Assembly: GCF_023715465.1 (NCBI RefSeq)
Contig: NZ_JAMBOE010000004.1
Span: forward strand, 124,001-188,000
DNA length: 64,000 bases
Direction of reading: 5' to 3'
Source: Paenibacillus macerans
Lineage (GTDB): Bacteria; Bacillota; Bacilli; Paenibacillales; Paenibacillaceae
The translations under genes were made by a program, and so were the position numbers. Under the pieces are notes generated by a model. That model was not told the origin of the DNA and did not search any database. It saw only the letters and a list, made by a program, of their open reading frames with translations. Position 1 is the stretch's first letter, and the number at the start of each line of letters is the position of its first letter. Below are positions 1 through 8,837 of the stretch, piece by piece.

Positions 1-484
1 CCGAAGCGCCAAGCTGCATACCGAGAATCGGCCCGATGACCACGCCCAGATTGATCGCCGCGTAACGCAGGTTAAATACAAGCATCTTGCTCTCCTGCGT
101 CGTAATGTCGGCCAGCAACGCCCGTGAGGTCGGCTCGAACATCGCCCGGCACAACCCGTTTAGCGCGTTCATGACAAAAAATATCCATACCTTGTCCGCC
201 AAGGCAAAGCCAACGAACACCAGCGTCCAGCCGAAAATGGATATATACAGCACTCTTTTTCGTCCGATGACGTCCGAGATGTATCCTCCGTAAAAGCTGG
301 CGAATACGCCGATCAGCGAACTGACGGCCACGACGATTCCGGTTTCCGAGGCGGTCGCTCCCATCGATTTGATCAAATAAATGGACAAAAACGGAATACT
401 CATAGATGTGGCCATCCGGCCAAAGATCGTTCCTATAATAATAGTCCAGGATAAAGGATGAATGTTTTTGAGATGCGTATTCAT
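1..484 (-). CDS. MFS transporter, partial (C-terminus beyond window edge)
   Basis: This is the N-terminal part of a major facilitator superfamily exporter, probably a drug or small-molecule efflux permease in the cytoplasmic membrane. Translation from the ATG at 484 gives hydrophobic helices starting near residue 10. The classic MFS motif A lies in the loop between helices 2 and 3 (GGYISDVIGRKR). A later stretch, RALLADITTQESK, resembles that of MdtH/YttB-type exporters. About 161 residues are visible, and the gene runs off the left edge. It is divergent from the amino-acid permease at 662. The substrate cannot be told from sequence. Family assignment is firm, subfamily is not. Confidence 0.85.
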   Translation of the reverse strand, partial: MNTHLKNIHPLSWTIIIGTIFGRMATSMSIPFLSIYLIKSMGATASETGIVVAVSSLIGVFASFYGGYISDVIGRKRVLYISIFGWTLVFVGFALADKVWIFFVMNALNGLCRAMFEPTSRALLADITTQESKMLVFNLRYAAINLGVVIGPILGMQLGAS

Positions 485-661
485 GGAGTTCGCCTTTCTT
501 TGTTCACATTTTGTTAAAAAACTATTTTCCTATTAAACAAGGCTAAAAAATATTTGTCAAGGCAAAAGAAGAGGTTTGTCATTTCCTATCTCTGCCGATT
601 TGCAGTAAGATTAGTAAACATCCAATTATGACCAACAATGCGTTCAGGGGGCACTGTTCAT

Positions 662-2017
662 ATGAAATCCAACAACCAAACCACTTTGCAAAAAAAATTG
701 CTGCCGCGTCATATCAGTTTTATGGCGATGGGCGGCGTGATCGGCACCGGCATTTTCAAAGGCAGCGCGGAAACGGTAAGCCTGGCCGGTCCCGGGGTGA
801 TTTTTTCTTACGTTTTCGCCGGCTTGCTGCTGCTTGTCGTGATGGGCGCGATCGCCGAGATGGCCACCGTCTATCCGGGCAAAAATATGAAGGATTTTAT
901 CCGCCAAGCGTTTGGGGAACGAGTCTCTTTTATCATCGGCTGGCTGTATTGCTTTATGTGGCTGGCCGTCTGCGTCATCGAGGTCATCGCCGCCGGCAGC
1001 TTCCTGCAGTTTTGGCTTCCGGGCGTGCCGCTATGGGTGCTAAGCCTGGCCAGCGCGGCCTTCATCCTCGCCATTAATACGATGAGCGTCGGGGGTTACG
1101 GCGAGTTCGAATTTTGGCTGGCCGGCATCAAAATCGCCATGATCGTGGTGTTCATCGTGCTGGGCGCAGCCATCCTGTTCGGCTGGATTCCCGGGGCCGG
1201 GGCTCCGTTTCCGTACAATTACACTGCTTACGGCGGCTTCTTTCCCCACGGCTGGGCCGCCATTTTCTCGGCCTTGCTGGTCGTCATGTTCTCTTACGGC
1301 GGCTCCGAGCTGATCGGCCTGACTTTATCGGAAGCGCAAGACGCCGAAAAAGTGCTGCCCCGGGTCGTCAAAAGCTTTATTTTGCGTGTCGTCCTGTTTT
1401 ATACGCTGCCGATTCTCATCATCTGCGGGCTGATCCCGTGGAACAGTCTGAACGAACAGACCAGCCCGTTCGTCCAGGTGCTGGCGTCCGCCGGCCTGCA
1501 AGGTTCGGCCCACCTGATGAACTTCATCCTGATTACGGCCGTTCTGTCGGCGGCCAATTCCGGCATCTACGGCGCTACCCGCATGCTCCACTCCATGGCG
1601 GCGGACGGCGAAGCCCCACCTATTCTCGCCCGTATTTCGGCCAAAGGGGTTCCGGTCAATAGCCTGAAGCTCTGCGGCAGCGTGCTGATCCTCGGTTCGC
1701 TGGTCGCCTATTTGAATCAGGCCGGTTTGTTTCGCTTGCTGATGGCGGTGCCGGGTTTCGTCGTGGTGCTCGTTTGGATTGCGATCTGCCTGTCCCAACT
1801 TAAGCTGCGCAAAACTTATCCGCTGGCGCCGGGCTTTAAAGTCTGGGGATATCCGTATATCACGAGTTTAACGGTCGTTTGCTTATCGGTCATCGCCCTG
1901 TTGTTTTTGTTTGACGCGCAAAACCGGATCAGCATCTCGGTATGTCTCTTCGTACTGATCCTGCTGACCGTCTGGTCCATCCTTCGTTTTCGCTCCGGTG
2001 CCGGCCGCAGCCGCTAG
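662..2017 (+). CDS. Amino-acid permease, APC superfamily (AAT family)
   Basis: An integral membrane amino-acid transporter of about 451 residues with roughly 12 hydrophobic segments. The N-terminus carries the AAT-family signature around residues 15-60 (HISFMAMGGVIGTGIF, then SLAGPGVIFSY), which forms the unwound substrate-binding helix 1. It resembles the GabP/ProY/LysP group, so a proton-coupled amino acid or GABA uptake role is likely; the exact substrate is unknown. An in-frame ATG exists at 638, but the run AGGGGG at about 648-653 sits some 9 bases ahead of the ATG at 662, so 662 is preferred. The next gene starts 95 bases downstream and may be co-transcribed. Confidence 0.88.
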   Translation: MKSNNQTTLQKKLLPRHISFMAMGGVIGTGIFKGSAETVSLAGPGVIFSYVFAGLLLLVVMGAIAEMATVYPGKNMKDFIRQAFGERVSFIIGWLYCFMWLAVCVIEVIAAGSFLQFWLPGVPLWVLSLASAAFILAINTMSVGGYGEFEFWLAGIKIAMIVVFIVLGAAILFGWIPGAGAPFPYNYTAYGGFFPHGWAAIFSALLVVMFSYGGSELIGLTLSEAQDAEKVLPRVVKSFILRVVLFYTLPILIICGLIPWNSLNEQTSPFVQVLASAGLQGSAHLMNFILITAVLSAANSGIYGATRMLHSMAADGEAPPILARISAKGVPVNSLKLCGSVLILGSLVAYLNQAGLFRLLMAVPGFVVVLVWIAICLSQLKLRKTYPLAPGFKVWGYPYITSLTVVCLSVIALLFLFDAQNRISISVCLFVLILLTVWSILRFRSGAGRSR

Positions 2018-2112
2018 AACGTTGTCAACCTTCGAACGTAAGCAGACTGTTTCTCCTCCCCTGCCCGGCATGTTACAATAACGGCGGAAGTCTAAAGCGG
2101 GTTGGGGGAATT

Positions 2113-4419
2113 ATGGAACTTCAAATACTGACCGAACTTGTTCTGCAGAAACCGAGCCTACGTTACCGGCTGATTCGCCGGATTCAAGGCGCTTACCGAT
2201 ACGATACCGCCTATTGGCGTTTTGCGGCAGCCGGTCCTTGGGGGGCCGGCATGTTCGCTTTTATGTTGCTGGCTTTAGGCATGCCTACGGGCCTCGGTGC
2301 CGCCTTTGACATGCTGCTGTTTATGCTGACGGGGACGATGGGGATGTTCGCTGCGGCGCACGTGGCCGCAGTCCTGCTGGCACTGATCGGAGTGCCGATC
2401 CCCCGTCTGTTTGCGGGAGCTTTGTTGTATGATCTGATCGTCATTTTTTTCATCTTCTATTTTAATGAAGTACCTTTCCCCGCTTCCGCGGTGATATCTG
2501 GCGTGGTGACCCTGGCAGGAGCCATCGCCGGCATGACCGCCGCATGGGTTGCCCGCCTGCGTCTCTCCCTGCGCGCCAAAGCCGGCCTGATCGCGGTGCT
2601 TGCGCTGTTTGGGCTAACCGCCGCCGTCTGGCCGGATGTTTCGCAACAAACCGGCACGGTGCCGGCCTCCCTCTCCGATTTGGGCGCTTTCGAGCCGGCC
2701 GATAATCCGGCTAACCCGGGAACTTATCCAGTTTCTACATTATATTATGGGAGCGGCGAAGACCGCTGGCAGCCGGAATTCGGGAAAGAGACGGATTTGC
2801 GCTCCGAATCGGTGGACGCCTCCGCTTACATTAAAAGCTGGCCGCGGCTCCGCACCTGGTTTTGGGGTTATGACCAGCACGCGCTTCCCGTTAATGGCCG
2901 GGTATGGATGCCGGAAACGCCGGAGGAGAATTCGGGGAACGCCGGGCCTTATCCGCTCGTTCTGATCGTTCACGGCAATCATTTGATGGAGGACTTTTCC
3001 GACGGGGGTTACGCTTATTTGGGCGAGCTTTTGGCCAGCCGGGGATATGTGGCCGTTTCGGTGGACGAAAACTTTTTGAACTATTCGGCATGGTCGGGGA
3101 TACCCGACAACGATATGAAGGTGCGCGCTTGGATGCTGCTGAAGCATTTGCAGCAAATCGGGGAGTTTGCCGCCGAGCCGGGCAATCCGTTTTACGGGAA
3201 AATCGACTTCGGGCAAATCGCCCTGATCGGCCACTCGCGCGGAGGGCAGGCGGCCGCCATGGCCGCCGATTACCGGAATTGGTTCGGTTCCGACGCGTCG
3301 CTGCAAAGTCTGGACTCGTTCCGGATACAAGCCGCGGTTGCCATTGCCCCGACCGACAAAAAGGTGGACAACAAATACACCAGGCTGCGGGATGCCAGCT
3401 ACTTGACGCTGCAGGGCGCCCGGGACGGCGATGTCAACGACTTCGACGGCGACCGCCAGTATATAAGAACAACGTATTCCCGCGGGGCGGATAAATTCAA
3501 AGCTTCGGTCTACATCGCCGATGCCAACCACAGCCAGTTTAACAGCAGCTGGGGGGCAAGCGACGTCAGTTACCCGAAGGGCATCCTGCTTAGCCGAAGC
3601 GGCATGCTGGCTCCCGACGAGCAGCGGGAAATCGCGAAAGTGTATATTTCCGCATTTTTGGAGGAAACGCTGCAACGGCAGGAGCGGGAGCAAGAGCGAG
3701 AGTCATATCTTGCCCTGTTCCAAGACTATCGCACCGGAATGTCCTGGCTGCCGGACACGGACTATTATAACCGGTTTGAGAGCGGATCATTTATCGCCTG
3801 GGCCCGGTATGACGAGGACACAAACAAGACGTCGGTTCCCGGGGGCGGAAAAGCTGAGGCCAGCGGCCTCAGCTGGATGGAGCGGAACGCCAAAAACCGG
3901 CACAACGTCAGCAAACCTACCCGCGGCATCGTGCTGGAACGCGGCGAAAGCACGGTAAACGGCGGCATCAGCTCCGTTTACACATTGCAATGGGAGCAAG
4001 GCGCCCCCTTTCCCGGAATGGACGGGTCCGTTCCCGAATTGTTATCCTTTTCGTTGGCGGATCTAAACCATGAGCTTGAACAAAACGATGCGGCCGCGGC
4101 CGATCCGGCTGCTCCGGAAATCAGCGTAGAACTGACCGACGGCCATGGCCTAGCCGTCCGCCTGCCTTTGTCCGCGTTTATGGACAGGGCGCCGCTTCCC
4201 GAGACCACTTTCACGATTCATCCGTGGCTGGAGCGGAACTTGTCGGAAGGCAAATACAAGCATCCCACCGAAGCGGTGTTCCAAACTTACCGCCTGCCAT
4301 TATCGGCCTTCGCCGCCGCGAAGCCGGGCTTTGACCCGTCGGCCGGAATCACCCGCCTGGCCTTCCGTCTGGACGGCGGCCCGGCCAAAATCATGCTGGA
4401 CAACATCGGAGTATACTAA
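2113..4419 (+). CDS. Membrane-anchored alpha/beta hydrolase (PAF-acetylhydrolase/chlorophyllase-like)
   Basis: A protein of about 768 residues. Residues of about 40-165 hold several hydrophobic segments. A short linker follows, then an extracellular-looking alpha/beta hydrolase domain. Its signs are the oxyanion strand PLVLIVHGNH and the nucleophile elbow GHSRGG with Ser near residue 375; a later DANHSQF is a plausible source of the catalytic His. The last 200 residues look like a beta-sandwich ending in MLDNIGVY, similar to carbohydrate-binding-like domains. An open frame extends up to 1942 inside the previous gene, but a GGGGG run just ahead of the ATG at 2113 marks the start. The substrate (lipid, ester or polyester) is unknown. 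The multi-helix N-terminus is unusual for this hydrolase type. Confidence 0.7.
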   Translation: MELQILTELVLQKPSLRYRLIRRIQGAYRYDTAYWRFAAAGPWGAGMFAFMLLALGMPTGLGAAFDMLLFMLTGTMGMFAAAHVAAVLLALIGVPIPRLFAGALLYDLIVIFFIFYFNEVPFPASAVISGVVTLAGAIAGMTAAWVARLRLSLRAKAGLIAVLALFGLTAAVWPDVSQQTGTVPASLSDLGAFEPADNPANPGTYPVSTLYYGSGEDRWQPEFGKETDLRSESVDASAYIKSWPRLRTWFWGYDQHALPVNGRVWMPETPEENSGNAGPYPLVLIVHGNHLMEDFSDGGYAYLGELLASRGYVAVSVDENFLNYSAWSGIPDNDMKVRAWMLLKHLQQIGEFAAEPGNPFYGKIDFGQIALIGHSRGGQAAAMAADYRNWFGSDASLQSLDSFRIQAAVAIAPTDKKVDNKYTRLRDASYLTLQGARDGDVNDFDGDRQYIRTTYSRGADKFKASVYIADANHSQFNSSWGASDVSYPKGILLSRSGMLAPDEQREIAKVYISAFLEETLQRQEREQERESYLALFQDYRTGMSWLPDTDYYNRFESGSFIAWARYDEDTNKTSVPGGGKAEASGLSWMERNAKNRHNVSKPTRGIVLERGESTVNGGISSVYTLQWEQGAPFPGMDGSVPELLSFSLADLNHELEQNDAAAADPAAPEISVELTDGHGLAVRLPLSAFMDRAPLPETTFTIHPWLERNLSEGKYKHPTEAVFQTYRLPLSAFAAAKPGFDPSAGITRLAFRLDGGPAKIMLDNIGVY

Positions 4420-4475
4420 AAACGCTTAGTCCCTTCGGCCATCCTTCAGGCCGGATCCGGGACTAAGCGTTTTTT
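4418..4475. terminator. Bidirectional rho-independent terminator
   Basis: A hairpin with a stem of about 15 bp (AACGCTTAGTCCC paired with GGGACTAAGCGTT) is flanked by A-rich sequence on the left and TTTTTT on the right. It can end both the hydrolase transcript and the convergent gbsR-like transcript. Confidence 0.9.
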
Positions 4476-4489
4476 ACAATAGGGCGTGA

Positions 4490-5041
4490 TTATTCAGGTT
4501 TAGGTACGAGCTGGTAGATGTCCCCGTTTTCCATAGTGTCGATCAGGCGGTCCAGCCATTCGTAATATTTTACCGCTTCCTTCATTTTGCGAGCGTCTTC
4601 CTCCAGCACCTTGCGGAGCGGTCCTTCCGGTTCACTGGCCAGGCAGCGGTTCAATTCTTCTAGGGAACGGCGCAGCACCAGAATGTTGCCTTCCACGGCT
4701 TTTCTCCATTTGATGGCAAAAAAGTCCGTAAACGTCTGATACCAGTCGTATTCTACTTCATATAAGTCTTTGCGCGAGCCTTTTTCCCATACTTTATTCA
4801 CCATTTTGAGATCAAGCAGCGTTCGCACGCCCGTGCTCATGCTGGTCTTGCTCATACTCATTTCGACGCCCATCTCATCCAGGGTCATCGGCTTATCCGC
4901 AAAAAAAAGCAGCCCGTACAAATGGCCCGTAGAGAGAGAAATGCCATATAAGTCCATATTTCTGCCAATCGCTTCTATAACACGCTTGCGCACCTTCATT
5001 AATGACGCATGCTGTTCTTCTGTGAGCTGGTCCAAGCTCAT
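4490..5041 (-). CDS. gbsR: GbsR/OpcR-type MarR-like transcriptional repressor
   Basis: A 183-residue winged-helix protein of the GbsR family. These regulators usually repress genes for choline and glycine betaine uptake or synthesis and can respond to choline. The winged helix covers roughly residues 25-95, with LYGLLFFADKPMTLDEMG leading into the recognition region MSMSKTSMSTGVRTL. A helical C-terminal part (about 110-183) probably forms the dimer. AGGAGG lies 8 bases ahead of the ATG. It is divergent from opuAA-AB-AC, which makes it the obvious local regulator. The shared 338-base intergenic region holds a dyad at 5218-5240. Which of the paralogues (GbsR, OpcR, OpuAR) it equals cannot be decided. 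Confidence 0.82.
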   Translation of the reverse strand: MSLDQLTEEQHASLMKVRKRVIEAIGRNMDLYGISLSTGHLYGLLFFADKPMTLDEMGVEMSMSKTSMSTGVRTLLDLKMVNKVWEKGSRKDLYEVEYDWYQTFTDFFAIKWRKAVEGNILVLRRSLEELNRCLASEPEGPLRKVLEEDARKMKEAVKYYEWLDRLIDTMENGDIYQLVPKPE

Positions 5042-5217
5042 GCTTGCAACCTCCTATTCATTGCGAACCATGATTCTATGGTGTTGGCGCCATCTAACAC
5101 TGCGTAGTCTAACGCTTATTCTATCTTAAGTAAAGCCTGCCTAAATGTAAAGAAGCGACTTCGGTAGGATATGGGAGTATACGGGAGTTATCCGTAGATT
5201 CGTTACGTTCAGTTTTT

Positions 5218-5240
5218 TCTGTACGTTCCTTACGTACGGA
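5218..5240. promoter_or_regulatory. Candidate GbsR operator dyad
   Basis: Perfect 6-bp arms GTACGT (5221-5226) and ACGTAC (5232-5237) flank a 5-bp spacer; one mismatch further out the dyad extends to TC...GA. It lies between the repressor gene and opuAA, 140 bases ahead of the opuAA start. The role is inferred from position and symmetry only. Confidence 0.45.
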
Positions 5241-5379
5241 TTTGAGCTTTGAATTATGTTCCTTTTCCCTGTTAGACTATTATACATAGGTTGATGCGAT
5301 GCTGCCCGCTTCGCCTTGCTTTTGGCTGCAGCGAAGTCAGGCATCGGAGGGCAAAGTTGTTAAGAAGAGGAGTGAGTAC

Positions 5380-6627
5380 ATGAGTAAGGAAATATTGCGT
5401 GTCCATGAAGTAAGCAAATTGTTTGGTCCTCACGCGGAGCAGGGCATACCTTTGCTGAAGCAAGGTTATACGAAGGAACGCCTGCTCAAGGAGAAAGGCA
5501 TTACGATTGGTGTCGGCCAGGTTAGCCTGGATATCCGCGAAGGGGAAATTTTCGTCATCATGGGCCTGTCCGGCAGCGGCAAATCGACGCTTGTACGGAT
5601 GCTGAACCGGCTCATCGAACCTACGGCAGGCGAAATTCTTCTGCACGGACAGGACCTGCTGAAAATGAATAAATCACAGCTTCGCGAAGTGCGGAGAAAA
5701 TCGATCGGCATGGTATTCCAGAAATTCGCTTTGTTCCCGCACCGTACGGTACTGCAAAACGTGGAATACGGGCTTGAAGTTCAAAAAGTAAACAAACGCG
5801 ACCGGAAGGAAAAAGCCATGCAGGGCCTGGAGCTCGTCGGATTGAAGGGCTGGGAAAATCAATATCCCGATCAGCTTAGCGGCGGAATGCAGCAGCGGGT
5901 CGGTCTGGCCCGGGCGCTGGCCAACGACCCGGAGATTCTGCTGATGGACGAAGCGTTCAGCGCGCTCGATCCGCTGATTCGCCGCGACATGCAGGACGAA
6001 CTGCTCGAGCTGCAGGAAAAAATGAAAAAAACGATCGTCTTTATCACACATGATCTGGACGAAGCGCTGCGGATCGGCGACCGGATCGCGCTGATGAAGG
6101 ATGGCGCGCTGGTGCAGATCGGAACGCCGGAGGAAATGCTGACGAATCCGGCCGACCGCTATGTTGAACGGTTCATCGAGGACGTCGATCTGTCCAAAGT
6201 ACTGACCGCCGCGCGCGTGATGCGGCGTCCGGAGACGATCCACCCGGATCGCGGACCGCGGGTTGCCCTGGAGCTGATGCGCGAACGGGGAATCTCCAAC
6301 CTGTTTGTGATCGACCGCAGCAAGCGCCTGCTCGGTGTCATTACTGCCGAAGACGCCGCGGCCGCAGCGAAAACCGGAGCATCGCTCAGCGACATTCTGA
6401 TTAAGGACGGTCCGCGAGTCATGCCGGATACCGTGCTGAGCGATCTGTTTGAGGTCACAAGCTCGTCGAAAGTACCGCTGGCGGTTGTGGACGAACAAGA
6501 ACGCCTGCTGGGCGTCATCGTCCGCGGCGCCGTGCTCGGCGCGCTTGCCGGTGAAACCCACCATGAAACTCATCATGAAACTCATCATGAGACGAAGGAG
6601 GTGACCGCTCATGAACTCGATTCCTAA
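5380..6627 (+). CDS. opuAA: Glycine betaine/proline ABC transporter ATP-binding protein OpuAA
   Basis: A 415-residue ATPase energising uptake of quaternary-amine osmoprotectants. Walker A is GLSGSGKST (about residue 62), the signature is LSGGMQQRV, Walker B ILLMDEAFSALDP, and the H-loop THDLDEAL. Residues of about 285-400 hold two CBS modules, the usual ionic-strength or nucleotide sensor of OpuA/ProV ATPases. The open frame begins at 5299, but AAGAGGAG just ahead of the ATG at 5380 decides the start. The C-terminus ends in three HHET repeats encoded by a near-perfect 12-base repeat, followed by a segment overlapping opuAB by 17 bases. It is the first gene of opuAA-AB-AC and is likely controlled by the adjacent GbsR-like repressor and osmotic stress. 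Confidence 0.95.
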   Translation: MSKEILRVHEVSKLFGPHAEQGIPLLKQGYTKERLLKEKGITIGVGQVSLDIREGEIFVIMGLSGSGKSTLVRMLNRLIEPTAGEILLHGQDLLKMNKSQLREVRRKSIGMVFQKFALFPHRTVLQNVEYGLEVQKVNKRDRKEKAMQGLELVGLKGWENQYPDQLSGGMQQRVGLARALANDPEILLMDEAFSALDPLIRRDMQDELLELQEKMKKTIVFITHDLDEALRIGDRIALMKDGALVQIGTPEEMLTNPADRYVERFIEDVDLSKVLTAARVMRRPETIHPDRGPRVALELMRERGISNLFVIDRSKRLLGVITAEDAAAAAKTGASLSDILIKDGPRVMPDTVLSDLFEVTSSSKVPLAVVDEQERLLGVIVRGAVLGALAGETHHETHHETHHETKEVTAHELDS

Positions 6628-7453
6628 ATTGCCGATTGCCGACTGGATTGAGTCGATCGTCGAGTGGATGAGCACGTATTTGGGTGGATTTTTCGACGGC
6701 TTGTCCGCGGTCATCGAATGGATTGTCAATTTCTTTTCCGGATTGTTTTTGCTGCCTCATCCGCTTCTGTTTATCGCGATCATCGGAATTCTTGCTTATC
6801 TGATCGGCAGATGGCAGCTAGCGTTGTTTACGGTGATCGGGTTTCTGCTAATCGATAACTTGGGTTATTGGCAGGAAACGATGAATACGCTCGGCCTTGT
6901 CATTACGTCGGGGCTGATTTCAATCTTGCTCGGGATTCCGATCGGGATCTGGAGCGCCTACAGCAAAATTACCCACCGGATCATCGCGCCGCTGCTTGAT
7001 TTCATGCAGACGATGCCGGCGTTCGTTTATTTGCTGCCGGCCGTTACCTTTTTCAGTCTGGGCGTTGTTCCGGGCGTCATCGCTTCGGTCATTTTTGCGA
7101 TCCCGCCGACGATTCGGCTGACTTATCTGGGCATCAAACAGGTGTCCGGCGAATTAACCGAAGCAGCCAACGCTTTCGGCTCCACGTCCTGGCAGAAGCT
7201 GTTTAAGGTCGAGCTGCCTTTGGCGATGCCGACGCTGATGGCCGGGGTGAACCAAACGATCATGCTATCGCTGTCTATGGTCGTCATCGCGTCCATGATC
7301 GGCGCGCAGGGGATCGGGGCCACCGTATACCGGGCTGTGACCCAGCTTAAAATTGGTCAAGGCTTTGAAGCCGGTCTGGCCGTCGTTGTACTCGCGATCG
7401 TGCTGGACCGCTTTACGCAAAATTTGTTGAAATCCAAAAAAAGGGGAGAATAA
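6611..7453 (+). CDS. opuAB: Glycine betaine/proline ABC transporter permease OpuAB
   Basis: A 280-residue inner-membrane permease. After an amphipathic N-terminus and 2-3 helices it carries the BPD_transp_1 fold. The EAA loop, which contacts OpuAA, is recognisable as GELTEAANAFGSTSWQKLFKVELPL in the region of residues 180-205, and FMQTMPAFVYLLP is typical of OpuAB/ProW. AAGGAGGTGA lies 6 bases before the ATG, inside the end of opuAA, so the two genes are translationally coupled. The length is normal for the family. Confidence 0.95.
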   Translation: MNSIPKLPIADWIESIVEWMSTYLGGFFDGLSAVIEWIVNFFSGLFLLPHPLLFIAIIGILAYLIGRWQLALFTVIGFLLIDNLGYWQETMNTLGLVITSGLISILLGIPIGIWSAYSKITHRIIAPLLDFMQTMPAFVYLLPAVTFFSLGVVPGVIASVIFAIPPTIRLTYLGIKQVSGELTEAANAFGSTSWQKLFKVELPLAMPTLMAGVNQTIMLSLSMVVIASMIGAQGIGATVYRAVTQLKIGQGFEAGLAVVVLAIVLDRFTQNLLKSKKRGE

Positions 7454-7454
7454 G

Positions 7455-8366
7455 ATGAAAAAAACGAGGAACCTGATGATGCTGGTAGGATTGGCCGGAA
7501 CGCTGCTGCTTTCCGCCTGCGGCCAAACGGGCACTAGCGCCGGAAGCAATACCGGCGGAAATGCGGCGGCCGACTCCATCGGCAAACAAGTGAACTACGA
7601 AATCATCGGCATCGATCCCGGTGCGGGCATCATGAAAGCAACGGCTAGCGCAATCGACCAATACGGCCTTAGCGACTGGAAGCTGATCGAAGGCTCGGGC
7701 GCGGCGATGACTGCGATGCTGGATAAAGCGGTCAAAGCCAAAAAACCAATTGTCATTACCGGCTGGACGCCCCACTGGATGTTTGCCAAATACGATCTGA
7801 AATATTTGGATGATCCGAAAAAAGTGTACGGGGAAGCCGAAGAAATTCACACCCTGGTGCGTAAAGGCTTGAAAGAGGATCAGCCGACAGCCTATGAGTT
7901 CCTGGACCGCTTCGAATGGACTTCGGACGAAATGGGCGAAATGATGACCGCCATCCAGGACGGCCAGGACCCGGCCGAAGCGGCTAAAGCCTGGGCGGAC
8001 AGCCACGAGGACCGCGTGAACAGTTGGATCAACGGCTTGACGCCGGTGAACGGCGACAAGCTCAAACTGAGCTATGTCGCTTGGGACTCGGAAATCGCCA
8101 GCACGAATTTGCTGCAATACATTCTCGAGAACAAGCTTGGCTATAAGGTAGAAGCGTTGCAGGTGGAAGCCGGCCCGATGTGGACCGGGGTTGCCGAAGG
8201 CGACGCGGATGCGACCGCGGCCGCTTGGCTGCCGCTTACCCATGCGGACTACTGGGAAAAGTACGGCGATAAATTGGAGGACCTTGGTCCAAACATGACC
8301 GGCGTAAAAACAGGGCTTGTCGTTCCAAGCTACGTCGATATCAATTCGATTGAAGATTTGAAATAA
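7455..8366 (+). CDS. opuAC: Glycine betaine-binding lipoprotein OpuAC
   Basis: A 303-residue solute-binding lipoprotein that captures glycine betaine or proline betaine outside the cell and delivers it to OpuAB. A signal sequence ends in the lipobox LLSAC with the lipidated Cys at residue 22. The OpuAC domain follows; Trp-containing stretches (ITGWTPHWMFAKYDL and AAAWLPLTHADYW) fit the aromatic cage that binds trimethylammonium groups. It starts one base after the opuAB stop, with GGGGAG as ribosome binding site, and is closed by a terminator. Confidence 0.95.
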   Translation: MKKTRNLMMLVGLAGTLLLSACGQTGTSAGSNTGGNAAADSIGKQVNYEIIGIDPGAGIMKATASAIDQYGLSDWKLIEGSGAAMTAMLDKAVKAKKPIVITGWTPHWMFAKYDLKYLDDPKKVYGEAEEIHTLVRKGLKEDQPTAYEFLDRFEWTSDEMGEMMTAIQDGQDPAEAAKAWADSHEDRVNSWINGLTPVNGDKLKLSYVAWDSEIASTNLLQYILENKLGYKVEALQVEAGPMWTGVAEGDADATAAAWLPLTHADYWEKYGDKLEDLGPNMTGVKTGLVVPSYVDINSIEDLK

Positions 8367-8380
8367 GCCTCAAGAGAACG

Positions 8381-8413
8381 GAAGAAGCCGCCCCTATTCG
8401 GGACGGCTTCTTC
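8381..8413 (+). terminator. Terminator of the opuA operon
   Basis: GAAGAAGCCG and CGGCTTCTTC form a 10-bp stem, extended by CCC/GGG-type pairs, 14 bases after the opuAC stop. The U-run is weak (TTCATATATA). Confidence 0.75.
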
Positions 8414-8544
8414 ATATATATCAATTAAGAAGAGGGAGTACTTAAAATATAGCAGCCCTTGCTTAAAGGAACCTTACAGAAAGCTGAAAATTACCTTAAT
8501 TTCTAAACAAACCATTTCCACCGGATTTTTAACCGTGGCAAAGC

Positions 8545-8572
8545 TAATCGAATTGCTCGTGGATGCCGATAC
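8545..8572 (+). promoter_or_regulatory. Possible sigma-D promoter before yjfB-like gene
   Basis: TAAT, 16 bases, then GCCGATAC resembles the Bacillus sigma-D consensus TAAA-N15-GCCGATAT (7 of 8 in the -10). It would place the transcript start right at the ribosome binding site, which is tight. The link to a putative motility protein supports it. Confidence 0.4.
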
Positions 8573-8592
8573 AACCGGTAGGAGGTGAGAAA

Positions 8593-8772
8593 ATGGATAT
8601 CGCAGCAGCATCAACCGCTATGAGCCAAGCCAAACTTTCCCAGGCTGTCAGCATCCAAGTACTGAGCATGGCCAAAAACCAGGCTGAAGTCCAAGGTCAG
8701 AACCTAGTGAAAATGTTAGAACAAAGTCAGTTGGATCCCAACCGGGGCAAACATTTGGATATTAGAGTATAG
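8593..8772 (+). CDS. YjfB-like small protein (putative motility family)
   Basis: A 59-residue helical protein starting MDIAAASTAMSQAKLSQAVS and containing QVLSMAKNQAEVQGQNLVKML. This is the pattern of the YjfB family, small proteins annotated as putative motility proteins whose biochemical role is not known. GGAGGTGAG lies 5 bases before the ATG; the longer open frame from 8563 has no such site. A possible sigma-D promoter precedes it and a strong terminator follows, so it is monocistronic. Confidence 0.75.
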   Translation: MDIAAASTAMSQAKLSQAVSIQVLSMAKNQAEVQGQNLVKMLEQSQLDPNRGKHLDIRV

Positions 8773-8778
8773 GCGCAG

Positions 8779-8820
8779 AAAACCGTCCGACTTCATCGCC
8801 GGACGGTTTTTCGTTTTTTT
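8779..8820. terminator. Rho-independent terminator, probably bidirectional
   Basis: AAAACCGTCCG pairs with CGGACGGTTTT, and T-rich sequence follows on the plus strand. The convergent gene ends at 8838, so the hairpin can serve both. Confidence 0.85.
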
Positions 8821-8837
8821 GACTAAGGTTATTCAGC

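Noticed and set aside
87-293. Plus-strand open frame inside the first gene
   Set aside because: Shadow of the MFS transporter on the minus strand.
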